Both the position numbers and the translations under genes were made by a program. The notes below the pieces were generated by a model. The model was not told the origin of the DNA, did no database searches, and saw nothing but the letters and a program-made list of their open reading frames with translations. Positions 23,507 to 33,807 of a stretch of DNA of 64,000 nt are shown here, piece by piece. Source of the DNA: Chrysopilus asiliformis (Eukaryota; Arthropoda; Insecta; Diptera; Rhagionidae). Location: NCBI GenBank assembly GCA_964034945.1, contig OZ035962.1:68772274-68836273 (forward strand), in the 5' to 3' direction. Numbering within the stretch: position 1 is the first letter of the stretch; each line of letters opens with the position of its first letter.

Positions 23507-26322
23507 ATTTAATCTTAAATCAACATAAACTTACTCTAAAAAGTTAGTAAAAATTAAAATGATTTTGACGCATTTTGTAATTTTACCAGAAACGGTTTAC
23601 AAGGGAAACGGTTTCTTTATATTATTATTGATGTAAAATTGCAACATAATTTTCTACAGTGTTTCTAGAAAATAGTGCCCGCCCATTAAAGAGAGAAACG
23701 GATTGTAATGTTGCCAAAAGCGATTTGATATGAGGAAACAAAAATTGTATTTGAATAAAAATTTTATTATTAACAGTTTGAATAAGCATTAGTTTTGTTC
23801 TTTCACAGCAATCTAACTTTGGGGGAAAAAATAGAAAAAAATATATGTTCAATACTAATAATAGTTGGTAAAATTTTATGATTTCTACCTATTTCTGCTG
23901 AATTTGTAAATCGGTTTTGAAAGCACTCCTCAGATATATTTAGAGCTTATTTGTCAAAAACTTGATTTACACACCGTATTTAATTAATTGCAAGAGTTTA
24001 TGGAGGATTACAAACTAAACTCTGATAACGATTTCAATGTTACAAAAATAAAAGGTCCAAAATAACATTAAAATTGTGTATCAGCAGGCACAAAATTTAG
24101 TTGAATTATGTATCAAATTATTACCCCGATTCTGATAGACGTGTCGTTTTACGTGTTTTTGTTGGCAGAAAAGCACTAACAACAACACGTAAAATGACTC
24201 TTGTCGAAATCGACGACACGACTATCAGAATCGGGGTGCATGTTTGCGATTATTCAAAATCAGCATAATTCTAATGAGGCTTGTCTTACTTATATATAAC
24301 TCGAAATGAAAAGCTTAATAAAATGTGATGATATTAACATTTAAAAACATGAAAATAAATCGATTCTAAAAACAGAATCGGTACTAAAATTAATAACATG
24401 TAGTATACTGAGAATTGTGCTCATAGCATTTTGCAATTAATGTGGTGATATTTATGAGTATTTATTATTAGAACGACTCGATTGAGGCGATAAGGTGTGA
24501 TTTATAAAACCGTAGAATATGCGGTTTACGCAGCCAACATAACACTATAACAGATGATTAAAAATTAAACTGAAATTAAATGATAAATTTAATTTGTAAT
24601 CCACCCTTGGCACTACACGAGCCGTGAAATATAGAATTGACAAATACAGACATCGATCGATCGGAATCTTGTAGGAAATATCAGTGTTTCAAAGCTACCA
24701 TTGCTTCGTCGCCATTGCGTCCCATTTTACGTTTTTAACATCAAAGAGAGTATAATGTCGGTAGTAGGAGACAATATAACCTTTGTGTAAAATAGAAACC
24801 AGGATGAAAATTGTTTCATCCTTTTTAGGGGGCGAGCAAATAAATTGTCTATATGACTATACACAGTATATCTTCCATGAAATGTGGGAGCTAAAGATTT
24901 AGAAATACATACCGATATTTTTATTCGTGTGTGTATAACTGTATATCAATCTGTTATTCACCCTACAGGTATCCTTTTACTTTTTCCCCTCGTAAACAAA
25001 TAATTTGAACGAGTTCAATGTTAAACTGACGGTATGGCGGCTAACAGGGCAAAGATTGCTATTTTTGGCAGCATTTTATCTTTCAACAGGTGTTTTTGTT
25101 AAACATTATATAATATAACAATATAATAATAATCACAGATGGGTGCTTTTTTTTGAATTGATTCTTCCTTTATTTATGTACAGGAATGTAGCTTGTAGGT
25201 CAAATTTTGTATGTGTTAAGAATTTCAGGAGCGCCACTTCTATTCATACAATATTTTACCAATAAATTTATGTTAACGAAACCCTTTGGACCATTGTAAA
25301 GTAAACATGCGTACAAGTTTGACAAAGGATAACATGGAAAATCGTGTAAAGCTCAGATAACATACGTTGATAGCCTTTTTAGAAATAGAAAAATTCACTA
25401 GACAGTTCGACCCATTTCAAATTTTTAACACCAATAATGAGAAACGTCAATGTGGGCAAATCGCACTTCTTTGTGAACAAATGGCTGAGATTTGATTTTC
25501 ACTTTAGGAGGCCACAACATTTCAATGGATGTTGTAATTCAACCGTCACGTCAATCTTACCTATAGCACAAAAGGAAAATCTTATAACCGACTTCATTTT
25601 TATACAATCGTTGATACAAATTCCGCAGTACACTTTCTGAAAAATACTTTAAAAAACATCTTTTAACACATGGAAAAGGGACTTACAGATTTATGTTATT
25701 GTACAATTTTTTTTTCAGCATTTTCTTTTTTTTTGTTTTATAAAAATAAATTGGTTTTTGTGGTAAAAATATTCAGTGCTTCTGTCATGGGCATTAATGG
25801 TTTAAAATTCTCTACATTTTTTCATTTAACCGTAAATCGATATATTTTACCATTACCGAGATATCTCAGACTTTGAAAAATGAAATTTCGGATTTTTATA
25901 TGAACTAATATTAGATTTGTTGGGTTATAGTGTGAATTCCGCTGGAACGTAGATTTTGTAAGAAAGCGATGTGATGTTCACATCAGATATTTCTTGACCA
26001 CATCTAAAGAAGAATGTTTTAAAACGTAAAAAAATGCCTGAACGTAAAAATTTAATAGAAAATCACAATTATTGTTGTTTACATAATAAAGAACTCATAA
26101 TTGTAACACAAAATAGCATAGGGACTTCATTTGTTCACGTGAATAAAAACATTTATATTTTGCATTCAAGAGCATCACAAAACAGGCTGCACGACAGTAC
26201 ATTTTAAAGTACATTCAACGACCCCACCCACTCAGTAAATGTTCGTTAAATGTACGGGTTACTGACCCCCAAAATACAAAAATGCCTCAAAAGAGTTCCA
26301 GAGTCCAAAAAATTGCATTTAA
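23507..26322. other. Intron sequence, mostly unassigned
   Basis: Apart from the small MITE at 24124-24236, nothing was recognised. AT-rich, no coding motifs. Confidence 0.5.
24124..24236. mobile_element. Palindromic MITE (113 bp)
   Basis: The arms CCCCGATTCTGATAG and CTATCAGAATCGGGG are perfect inverses, continued by CGTGTCGT/CGACACG. No clear target duplication, so the superfamily is open. Confidence 0.7.
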
Positions 26323-26560
26323 CACGTTGGCTACCATGTGAGTCACCGGTGTACACACACTATTGTCATTACCGTCAGTTTCTCAAGTTCCATGGTTGAG
26401 TGCAGTCGTTCGTGCGGTACAAAGGGGTTTTTTTTGTAGAGCATGGAGTTCGTTTTTGTCTGTATTGATCTTGTGTTCACTGGTGACTCACAAAGTACAG
26501 AAATGATTTTTGCGTTTTTTCCCAGCGGAATAAGCGTTTTTTTGGCTGGTAGCCAACGTG
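26323..26560. mobile_element. TTAA MITE (238 bp)
   Basis: The inverted ends CACGTTGGCTACCA and TGGTAGCCAACGTG are flanked by TTAA at 26319-26322 and 26561-26564. A piggyBac-type non-autonomous element is the best reading. Confidence 0.8.
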
Positions 26561-26946
26561 TTAAGCGATTTTTGTTTTTCCAGTGGCGTATGTACATTAT
26601 TCAAGTTAGGAGTCGCTCTCGCCGACATCAAAAGAATTTTTCTACACACGTCTTTTTACATTTATAGATTTAAAATCTGTTGAAAAATAATAAATAAATT
26701 TTTGAAAAAAATGTGGGACACCAATTTCATGACAGAGCGACTTAGTTTTAAGTATGTTTTGGAGAGCAATTCATTCCCGCAATATACCAGAAAAATATAA
26801 AACCTGAGCCAACTCTTGAATGATAGTAGCCAAGCAATAAGAACGTGTATCCTCGCTTATTATGGAAATGGGTTCATATTCTTCAATAATTTATGCGTAT
26901 TTTCATTGGCAAGGGTTTAATTTTTTTGTAATAGCAGTAACAGATA

Positions 26947-28239
26947 ACACATGGATCAATAAGTCCCGAGACTAACCCAGAGATGACGCTCGTAGTAAAC
27001 CAGTAACCACGTCTTTCTAGAGTACTAACCTTTGCTTGAAACGTGTCAAAATTTTAAGTCGATCGGACCAGAAACAGCTGAGTTATCGAGGTTGGAGTAA
27101 AGTCGTTTTGTAGTTTGTTTAAAAAATGGAAAAAACCGAGTTTCGTGTTCTGATAAAACATTGTTTTTTAATGGGTAAAAACACCGTGCAAGCGAAACAA
27201 TGGATTGAAAAATGTTACCCGGACTCTTGTCCATCAAAAGCAACGATTTGTCGGTGGTTTGCCGAGTTTAAACGTGGTCGTACCGACACAAATGACGCGG
27301 AACGCTCGGGTAGACCTGTGGAAGCCGTTACACCGGAAAATGTGAGTGAAGTGACAAAAATTATAATGAAAGATCGTAAAGTGAAGCTCCGTGAGATTGC
27401 TGAGATAACACAGATATCATATGGAAGTGCATTTACTATCCTTCATGAAAAATTGAGCATGAAAAAGGTTTTTTCCAAGTGGGTGCCGCGATTGCTTTCG
27501 ATGGAACAAAAACAGCAACGAGTCGATGATTCAGAAAGCTGTTTATCGCTATTTACTCGCAATAAAAAAGATTTCTTGCGTCGTTACGTGTCCATGGACA
27601 AAACATGGATACATCACTACACTCCAGAGTCGAAGCGGCAGTCATCTGAGTGGCGCACAGCTGGCGAAAGCCGTCCGAAGCGTCCGAAAACGCAGCAGTC
27701 AGCTGGCAAAGTCATGGCGTCAGTTTTTTGGGATACGCATGGCGTGATTTTCATTGACTACCTCGAAAAAGGTAAATCGATCAACAGTGATTATTATATT
27801 GACTTGCTGGTGCGTTTGAAGGAGGAAATCGCAAAAAAACGACCGCACATGCAGAGAAAAAAAATCCTTTTTCACCAAGACAATGCACCCTGCCACAAGT
27901 CGATGAAAACAATGGCAAAATTGAACGAATTGGGCTTTCATCTGCTTCCCCACCCCCCATACTCGCCAGATTTAGCCCCCAGTGACTACTGGCTCTTTGC
28001 TGATCTTAAAAAAATGCTCCAGGGAAAAAGATTTGGCTCAAATGAGGAGGTCATCGCTGAAACTGAAGCTTATTTTGAAGCGAAAGATAATTTTTTTTAT
28101 AAACATGGTATTGAAAAATTGGAAAAGCGTTGGAACGATTGTATCACCCTAAAAGGTGATTATATTGATGAATAAAAAAAAATTTGGCAAAAAAAATGTT
28201 GTTTTCATTGTTAGTCTCGGGACTTATTGATCCATGTGT
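26947..28239 (+). mobile_element. Complete mariner transposon (1,293 bp)
   Basis: It has perfect 29-bp inverted ends (ACACATGGATCAATAAGTCC..., 26947-26975 and 28211-28239), a TA duplication at 26945-26946 and 28240-28241, and one uninterrupted transposase gene. Size and layout are typical of mariner. Perfect ends and an intact frame argue for a recent insertion. It lies antisense to the cyclase gene, inside its large intron. Confidence 0.97.
27126..28175 (+). CDS. mariner transposase (349 aa, intact frame)
   Basis: This cut-and-paste DDE transposase binds the 29-bp inverted ends and inserts at TA. Residues 1-110 form the paired helix-turn-helix DNA-binding part. WVPRL at 119-123 corresponds to the WVPHEL linker motif that holds the dimer. 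The catalytic triad is D158 (SMDKTW), D252 (HQDNAPCH) and D287 (PSDYWLF), with 34 residues between the last two, giving the D34D signature of mariners. YSPDLAP at 279-285 is also conserved. The length is normal (about 345-350). One oddity is K159, where mariners usually have E (MDETW), right next to a catalytic Asp. C-terminal phrases such as FADLKKMLQGKRFGSNEEVI suggest the vertumnana or a near subfamily. The ATG lies 150 bp inside the left inverted repeat, as usual. Confidence 0.97.
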   Translation: MEKTEFRVLIKHCFLMGKNTVQAKQWIEKCYPDSCPSKATICRWFAEFKRGRTDTNDAERSGRPVEAVTPENVSEVTKIIMKDRKVKLREIAEITQISYGSAFTILHEKLSMKKVFSKWVPRLLSMEQKQQRVDDSESCLSLFTRNKKDFLRRYVSMDKTWIHHYTPESKRQSSEWRTAGESRPKRPKTQQSAGKVMASVFWDTHGVIFIDYLEKGKSINSDYYIDLLVRLKEEIAKKRPHMQRKKILFHQDNAPCHKSMKTMAKLNELGFHLLPHPPYSPDLAPSDYWLFADLKKMLQGKRFGSNEEVIAETEAYFEAKDNFFYKHGIEKLEKRWNDCITLKGDYIDE

Positions 28240-28660
28240 TATGTAGCTGCTGCTGTCCAAGAATTTCTAAAAATCACTTTTTTTTAAAAAAAAAAAGTAA
28301 AATTTCTGTTATTAACGTCTGTTACGTACCGCCGGAAGATCCTAACCTAAAATATGTAAAAATATAAAAATTACCATTAAAAACTTCACTAAGATAAATT
28401 TTCTTACCAAAACAAAGATCATCGTTTTTCCAAACACCTAGAATAATCAATAGAAATTTAGAAAACATAACATAAAAAAAGTTACCTTTAAATCCGCGAT
28501 CAGCATCATTGAAAAACATAAACAAAATCAAATGTCAAACCAAAACCTGACAATTAGAACACAAAATTATGATCGAACTTACCAAATAAAAAATAAAACA
28601 TTTATAAGGTTTGAGCCATGTCAGAAGTTCGAGAAAATAAACGACTTCCGCTAAAGTGCC

Positions 28661-28694
28661 TATAAAAACAGAGTAACACACTCAGCACGTTCAG
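28661..28694 (+). promoter_or_regulatory. TATA box and initiator of the solo LTR
   Basis: TATAAAAA at 28661-28668, with TCAG at 28691-28694, the distance expected of an arthropod TATA-Inr core promoter. Transcripts would start just before the minisatellite. Confidence 0.55.
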
Positions 28695-28707
28695 AATTCA
28701 TCCAACT

Positions 28708-29151
28708 GTGGAAGGATTCCGAACTACCAGCCTGACTGGTCAACCGCTGTTTTTGCAGCCAACCGTCGTTTTTGCGACAATTCTACCAGCTTTGACTGGT
28801 CAACCGCTGTTTTTGCAGCCAACCGTCGTTTTTGCGACAATTCTACCAGCTTTGACTGGTCAACCACTGTTTTTGCAGCCAACCGTCGTTTTCGCGACAC
28901 ATCTACCAGCTTTGACTGGTCAACCGCTGTTTTTGCAGCCAACCGTCGTTTTCGCGACACATCTACCAGCTTTGACTGGTCAACCGCTGTTTTTGCAGCC
29001 AACCGTCGTTTTCGCGACAAATCTACCAGCTTTGACTGGTCAACCGCTGTTGTTGCAGCCAACTGTCGTTTTTGCGACCAACATACCAGCCGTGCCTAGT
29101 CAACCGCTACTTAATCAACCCATCAGCCGTGTCTGGTACATTATTTTATAA
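28708..29151 (+). other. 147-residue open frame across the LTR minisatellite
   Basis: The frame starts with an ATG 14 bases after the predicted LTR transcription start, so it would be the first ATG of any LTR-driven RNA. It codes six copies of a 20-residue unit (PALTGQPLFLQPTVVFATxL) with short unique ends. The unit is hydrophobic and Pro/Gln-containing; no signal peptide or known domain is seen. It may be only a by-product of the 60-bp repeat. Unit differences fall at both silent and coding positions, so selection cannot be judged by eye. Confidence 0.3.
28731..29100. repeat. 60-bp minisatellite inside the LTR (6 units)
   Basis: Six 60-bp units, at least 85-95% alike, run from the first CTGACTGGTCAACCGCTG. 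A last, degenerate unit follows. Because 60 is a multiple of 3, long frames stay open on both strands: plus 28708-29151 reads TGQPLFLQPTVVFAT..., minus 29062-28724 reads AAKTAVDQSKLVD... . Neither is known to be a protein. Confidence 0.92.
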
Positions 29152-29794
29152 TCAACGCAGTACCGAGAATTGCAACAATATTGGATTCCGCATCAGAATT
29201 TGAATCATCATTGAATTATCAGCAATTGGAATTTGCATCATCATTGAATTATTATTAATAGGATTTTGAATTATTATTGAATTACTGATTGAATTTTATT
29301 ACTTTGGATTAATATCACTAGAATTATCATAAAGATTTAATTTTTTACAAATAGTCTATTTTAACGACTTTGACGACTTTGAATTGATTGAATTATATAG
29401 ACAAAAAATTGAAAATATAAAGTTAATATATTTATCATTTAAACTCGCTGGTTTTTTATTTGTTTCTGTTCCGAATACACGTTTACTCGAGCTGTGCGTA
29501 AACAACGTCAAAAACAGTCTCCGACCGTTTTTTCACTAGAACATTGCGAAGTTGAGAACGATGCAGAGTAAATGGAAATTCTGTACTTTTAAGTCTAATA
29601 AGTGTCCAAGAACAAAACAAGAGATTTCTAAAATGTATTTTCATTAATTTAATTACTAGTCTTCTCTCTAGTTTCTTGATGATTATAAAGTTTTCATTTT
29701 GAAATTGTGTTATACTTTTGTTATCTTGATAGTTAGTTAGGCCAAAATTTTAAGCCAACAACACATAATTTATTTTTTTTATTTTTTAAGAATC

Positions 29795-29891
29795 TATATT
29801 ATAAAGATTGATACTTAATAAAGATTTATTATTATTATTATAAAAAAAATAATAATAATAATAAATCTTTATTAATATCAATCTTTATAAT
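29795..29891. mobile_element. Fold-back element, near-perfect palindrome
   Basis: Two arms of about 45 bp, from ATATTATAAAGATTGATA to its inverse, are joined by a short A-rich loop, with (TTA)n/(TAA)n next to the loop. It abuts Helitron A3. Probably a small MITE; no duplication could be fixed because the flanks are AT-rich. Confidence 0.65.
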
Positions 29892-29895
29892 ATCA

Positions 29896-30170
29896 CTAGC
29901 AGACCCTTCGTTGCCAGCTTAAAGTTTTTTGTATAAATTTTAGAATCCCAAAAAACCATAAATACTTAACTTAAAAACTTTTGGGAAAAAACGTTATCCT
30001 TACAGGACCTTCTGTTTCGAATTTTGAAAATCTAGCATTGCTAAAAACCTGCTCCTGGCAACGTAGATCATTTTGCAAAAAACCGGGTAAAAATCGGTCC
30101 AGTAGTTTTTGAGTTTTATAATCTCAGACAGACCAACAAACAAACAAACATCCATTTTTATATATATAGA
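29896..30170 (-). mobile_element. Helitron-like element, family A, copy A3 (275 bp)
   Basis: On the minus strand it runs from TCTATATATATAAAAATGG to GGGTCTGCTAG|T, with a GTTT microsatellite. The central array is lost; only the two ends remain. Confidence 0.78.
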
Positions 30171-30320
30171 ATATTAATTTGGTAAGATTTGCGTTTTGAA
30201 TTTGACAGAAAAGTGCGAGAAATAATTTTTTTTAAGAAGATTGCATACGGAAAAAGAAGATTTGACCTCCCATTTTGCAAAAAAAACGGAGTTTCAAGTC
30301 CGTCGCCAAATTCGTTCTCC

Positions 30321-30430
30321 AATTATCGTGTCAGACAGACAGACTGGAAGATAGACAAACGGTCATGCAAAAAAATCAAGTCGATTCAATATTCTAAACA
30401 CGCTGGTGTAATTCAATTAGTTCTATGCGT
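30321..30430 (+). repeat. Relic of a DINE-like repeat
   Basis: CAGACAGACAGACTGG, then ATTCTAAACACGCTGGTGTA, the same order as in inverted D-family copies. Confidence 0.45.
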
Positions 30431-31075
30431 TACAAATAGTAGAGAAAACTTATTTATGGTGTCACCAGATAGGATATAATAAAAAAACTGATAAAAATAT
30501 TAATGATGTTACTAGATAGGATAAAAAAAATAACTGACGAAAACCGCAAAATTTGAAGGCAAACGAAATTTCTATGAAGTGGACCACAGATGCGACGTTA
30601 CAGCTGGACGATAAAGAAGATTTTTAATGAAAATATTATTTTTTGGGGGGCATATTTTTCTATTTGTAGCACAATGTAATCACCAGGTATAACAATATAG
30701 TGAAATGTCAAAGAAAACTTTAGTATTTTTGTTCTTTTCAAAAAAATGTGTTCTTTAATAATGTTGTTTTACTGCCTCCCAAGTCCTCGGATGAATTTCG
30801 GAAAGAACTCATCTTAGGAAACATGTAACAAATATTTTCTCCGTCTAATTTTCCTTGAAGGATACTATTTTGCTTTGTCATAATTAACACAATGGTCGGT
30901 AATTTTAGGTAAAAGAACTCAAATAAGTTAAATTGTTCAACAGAGATGAGCCCTTTACGAAATTTTCAATTTAATTATACTTCATTTTTGCAGATGTGTA
31001 TTGAAGCGTGTAAAATTTAATATTATTTTGACCTTTGTGAATTTGAAAATGGATGCATCCGTTCATTTAATGCAG
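30431..31075. other. Intron sequence without a recognisable gene
   Basis: AT-rich; nothing recognised. Confidence 0.5.
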
Positions 31076-31235
31076 GAGGGGGAGGGGGGATTTTTTTTCC
31101 AAAAAATTTTTTTTGTATAAGAAAGTCGTGTGCTGTTCAGACATTTCCTCCCTAATTTTATTTTGCTCCGTACTATTTTCCAAAAAAAAAAATTTTTTTG
31201 GAAAAAAAATCCCCCCCTCCCCCTTCCCCCTCCCC
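31076..31235. repeat. Fold-back repeat with G-rich and C-rich arms
   Basis: GGAGGGGGGATTTTTTTTCC at the left mirrors GGAAAAAAAATCCCCCCCTC at the right, with a second inner A/T inverted pair. A C-rich tract with CCACCCATCATCCACCCATC repeats follows to 31316. The strand asymmetry explains the odd open frames here. Confidence 0.7.
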
Positions 31236-31389
31236 ATTCCCCCCTCCCCCTTCCCCCCTCACCCGACCCCCTACTAACCCACCTATCATCCACCCATCAT
31301 CCACCCATCACCACCCCATAAAAGCAACATAATATTAAAAAGACCACGTATCAAACAAAGCGAGAAACATCGTGTATAAGTTTTTGACG

Positions 31390-31660
31390 ACACATAAATG
31401 AGTTTTATTTTGCTCAATATAAATATTCCTCTTCGAATAGAGTTTTTCAACTCAAGGAGTTTTTCAAAAACTCATTGAGTATAAGTTTTTCACAACATTT
31501 TAAATCTCTTTAAAAAAGAGTTTTATTCTGCTCGGGAAAAATATTCCTCATCAGGACTGAGTTTTATTTTGCTCGACATAAATATTCCTCATCAGAAGTG
31601 AGTGTTATTCTGGTCGATATAAATATTCCTCATCAGAAGTGAGTCTTTATAAAAATTGAG
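31390..31660. repeat. Short tandem repeat, ATAAATATTCCTC motif
   Basis: Four units of about 55-75 bp, each with GAGTTTTATTTTGCTC-like sequence followed by ATAAATATTCCTC(A/T)TC. Units at 31550-31640 are the most alike. Confidence 0.65.
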
Positions 31661-32801
31661 AAATATTTTCATCCCTGATTTAATGCATATATCCATGTAG
31701 CATTTATCCGTGAATATTTCTATTAAAAATGCTGAAAAAATCTTCATTATGCAGGGTACAATTTTCATGTGTAATTATACGTGTTTTGCTTTTAAGCGCG
31801 TTGCGTTTAAAAGTGTTGCATTTAAGCTTTCTTTACTACCATATACATATATAGATATATGAATATTCACTTCATATCTATGTCTCAAACAGCGTTTTGC
31901 TTAAAGCAAACAAGTGTTATAACAATTTTTTACAACTGATAAAAAATTTAAAAAGGATATGTTTACTCTTGTTTGATTTGCTGATTTTATTACTTTTATC
32001 TCTTGTGCCCAATGTAACTTTGCAGTACCTACAGAAAAAGGATCGAATCAGAATGTGAGAAACTTTATTAACTGAAAGTGAATTCGGTCCCTTTGATTTT
32101 TCAAGTGAATTTATTGGTGGTTCGTTTCATATTGAATTATTCGACGATGGCTTCAATCGAAAATTGAAGTCATATTGAATCCCAAAAGTTAAGGTATCCT
32201 CTCAGCCAGTGAGCTTGTGTTATTTTCGAATTATTGAATGAAAACTTTGCCTTTTTTTTAAATTCGATTCTTAAAGTTTATAGAATGTAATTTCATTTTT
32301 ATTAACTTCAAGTGGACACAATTTAAAGATTGACGACCTTTGACATTATCAAAAATGAATATTGCCAACAGTATTAAGTGTATAGTGCCACCACTTCAAT
32401 GATATTGTCATGATCTAATCAAGGCCAATAATCAACAACTCGCATATCCATTTCAGTTTCTTCTACGCCACATGGTTTCGAGTTCAGCCTCAAGTAGATA
32501 ATTTAAAGAAACGATTTATTTATTTAGAAAGTTGGGCGATTTAATTTAGTCAATTGGAAGTGGCAACTTAACGCCAAACATTTATTTGAATTGGCTGTTT
32601 ATGACCAATAACATTTTGGCAAAATGAATTAAAAACATGAATCTATAGATAAAAGTTTAAACGAGAAAAGGGTACACAATATTAATACAGCAATTAATGT
32701 AATAGTAAATATATTTATAAAAAATGAATATGATAACGGTGTAAAAAGCATAATTTATTTTAAACAGGGCATGTATATATAATAAATAAAGTACTATTTA
32801 C
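31661..32801. other. Intron sequence next to the first coding exon
   Basis: AT-rich, no transposon ends found. As the part of the intron directly downstream of the first coding exon, it could hold control elements, but none can be shown by eye. Confidence 0.5.
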
Positions 32802-32865
32802 CTATTTCGCCACCACCGGTTTCCTCGTCATCTTCCTTGATAGCTTCGACTTGTAGTTTTCCCAT
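32802..32865 (-). CDS. Adenylyl cyclase, first coding exon
   Basis: ATG at 32865-32863 starts MGKLQVEAIKEDDEETGGGE followed by I and a lone G, giving 21 codons plus one base. The donor is G|GTAAAT. This G joins the AC at the start of exon 5020 to make a GAC codon, restoring the frame into ENAHLEDLY. That phase match across 27.8 kb is the main evidence. The start context GGAAAATGG is good. A TTTACAG eight bases upstream may be an acceptor, which would put the 5' UTR exon further right. The acidic N-terminus is cytoplasmic and varies freely among cyclases. Confidence 0.85.
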
Positions 32866-33326
32866 TTTCCTAACTGTAAACTATAATGTCGTTGAAATAA
32901 ATTTTCCAACGACACCAGCTGTGTTGGCTGAGATATTCTTTAGCTCCAAGGCCACTTCAGATTCTTGCTTCCATAATCATTTTCAAACTGTCACACCAAG
33001 TCACTGGAGAGAAATTTATCAAAAAATTTCTGAACTTTTCTCCAGTAAAAAGCGAAAGAAGTGGAAAAGGATATAATGAGCGATGTCACTTTAAAAACAC
33101 CACACGAACCTTAATTCACTTTAAAAAATTCAGTTAAAATACTTTTTCAATTAAAATGATCTCATTCTGAAAACAATATTGTATATAAACTCAATGAAAA
33201 CATCTTAGTCGAAAACTATTTATTTTGGTGGTTTGTAAACTTTAAACACTTGCGGTTTTTTTATGAAATTAGCATGAAAGAGCCTCATTAATTTAGTTTC
33301 GTGGTTTTAAGTTTGTTACTTCTTTA
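32866..33326. other. Upstream flank of the first coding exon
   Basis: A possible acceptor AG lies at 32874-32875 (minus strand). No TATA-Inr pair was found close upstream, so the first coding exon is probably not the transcription start. The plus-strand frame at 32837-33076 is a shadow of the exon. Confidence 0.5.
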
Positions 33327-33724
33327 TCTATATACTCGTATATATATAAATGAATGTTTGTTGATGTGTTGGTTGGTCTTTACAAAATTAAAAAACTACT
33401 GGACCGATTTTTACGCGATTTTTTGCAAAATGATCTGCGTTGCCAGAAGCAGGTTTTTAGCTATAGTAGATTTTCAAAATTCGAAACAGAAGGTTCTGTA
33501 AGGATAACGCAAGTGTCCTTTTTCGAATTTTGTCTCCGAAAAACTAGCTTTAGGGGGTTTTCGGTGTCGCTGATCGCGAATCCGGTATTATGTTTTTTAA
33601 AATTCTAAACGGAAGGTCCTGTAAGGATAACGTTTTTTCCTAAAAGTTTTTAGGTTATTAATGTTTTTTTGGCATTCTAAAATTTATACAAAAAACTTAA
33701 AACTGGCAACGAAGGGTCTGCTAG
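33327..33724 (+). mobile_element. Helitron-like element, family A, copy A4 (398 bp)
   Basis: It starts TCTATATACTCGTATATATA after an A, ends GGGTCTGCTAG before a T, and has GTTTGTTG sequence near the 5' end. About two units of the 122-bp repeat are inside. Confidence 0.8.
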
Positions 33725-33807
33725 TCTATTATAAAAATTAACAATCTAAGTGTTTGGAATTTCTATCATCAACCAATAAATCATAGAAAAAAATTCTATA
33801 CAATTGT

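Larger units (their letters stand above)
28320..29504 (+). mobile_element. Solo LTR of a retrotransposon (1,185 bp)
   Basis: It begins TGTTACGTACC and ends GTGCGTAAACA (TG...CA, with near-inverse ends), flanked by a perfect 5-bp duplication ACGTC (28315-28319 and 29505-29509). A TATA box and an initiator-like TCAG lie 30 bp apart in the plausible U3/R position. No gag-pol, primer-binding site or second LTR adjoins it, so this is a solo LTR left by recombination. A 5-bp duplication fits BEL/Pao or Ty3/gypsy. The family is unknown. Confidence 0.85.
5021..32801 (-). other. Giant first coding intron of the cyclase gene (27.8 kb)
   Basis: A phase-1 intron whose existence rests on the phase match between G| at 32802 and |AC at 5020. 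It contains the mariner, the solo LTR, Helitrons, hAT elements and MITEs listed separately. No host exon was recognised inside it. Alternative first exons within it cannot be excluded by eye. Confidence 0.8.

Noticed and set aside
28724..29062. Minus-strand frame across the LTR minisatellite as a gene
   Set aside because: Open only because the repeat length is a multiple of 3; it runs against the LTR promoter and has no recognisable domain.
28731..29100. CRISPR-like array
   Set aside because: Units are directly adjacent 60-bp copies with no unique spacers, in a eukaryotic LTR.
29896..30170. Treating family A as a SINE
   Set aside because: No pol III boxes or A-tail and no target duplication; the TC...CTAG ends between A and T fit Helitrons.
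31063..31321. Gly/Arg-rich and Pro-rich frames near 31.1-31.3 kb
   Set aside because: Low-complexity G/C runs and a fold-back repeat explain them.
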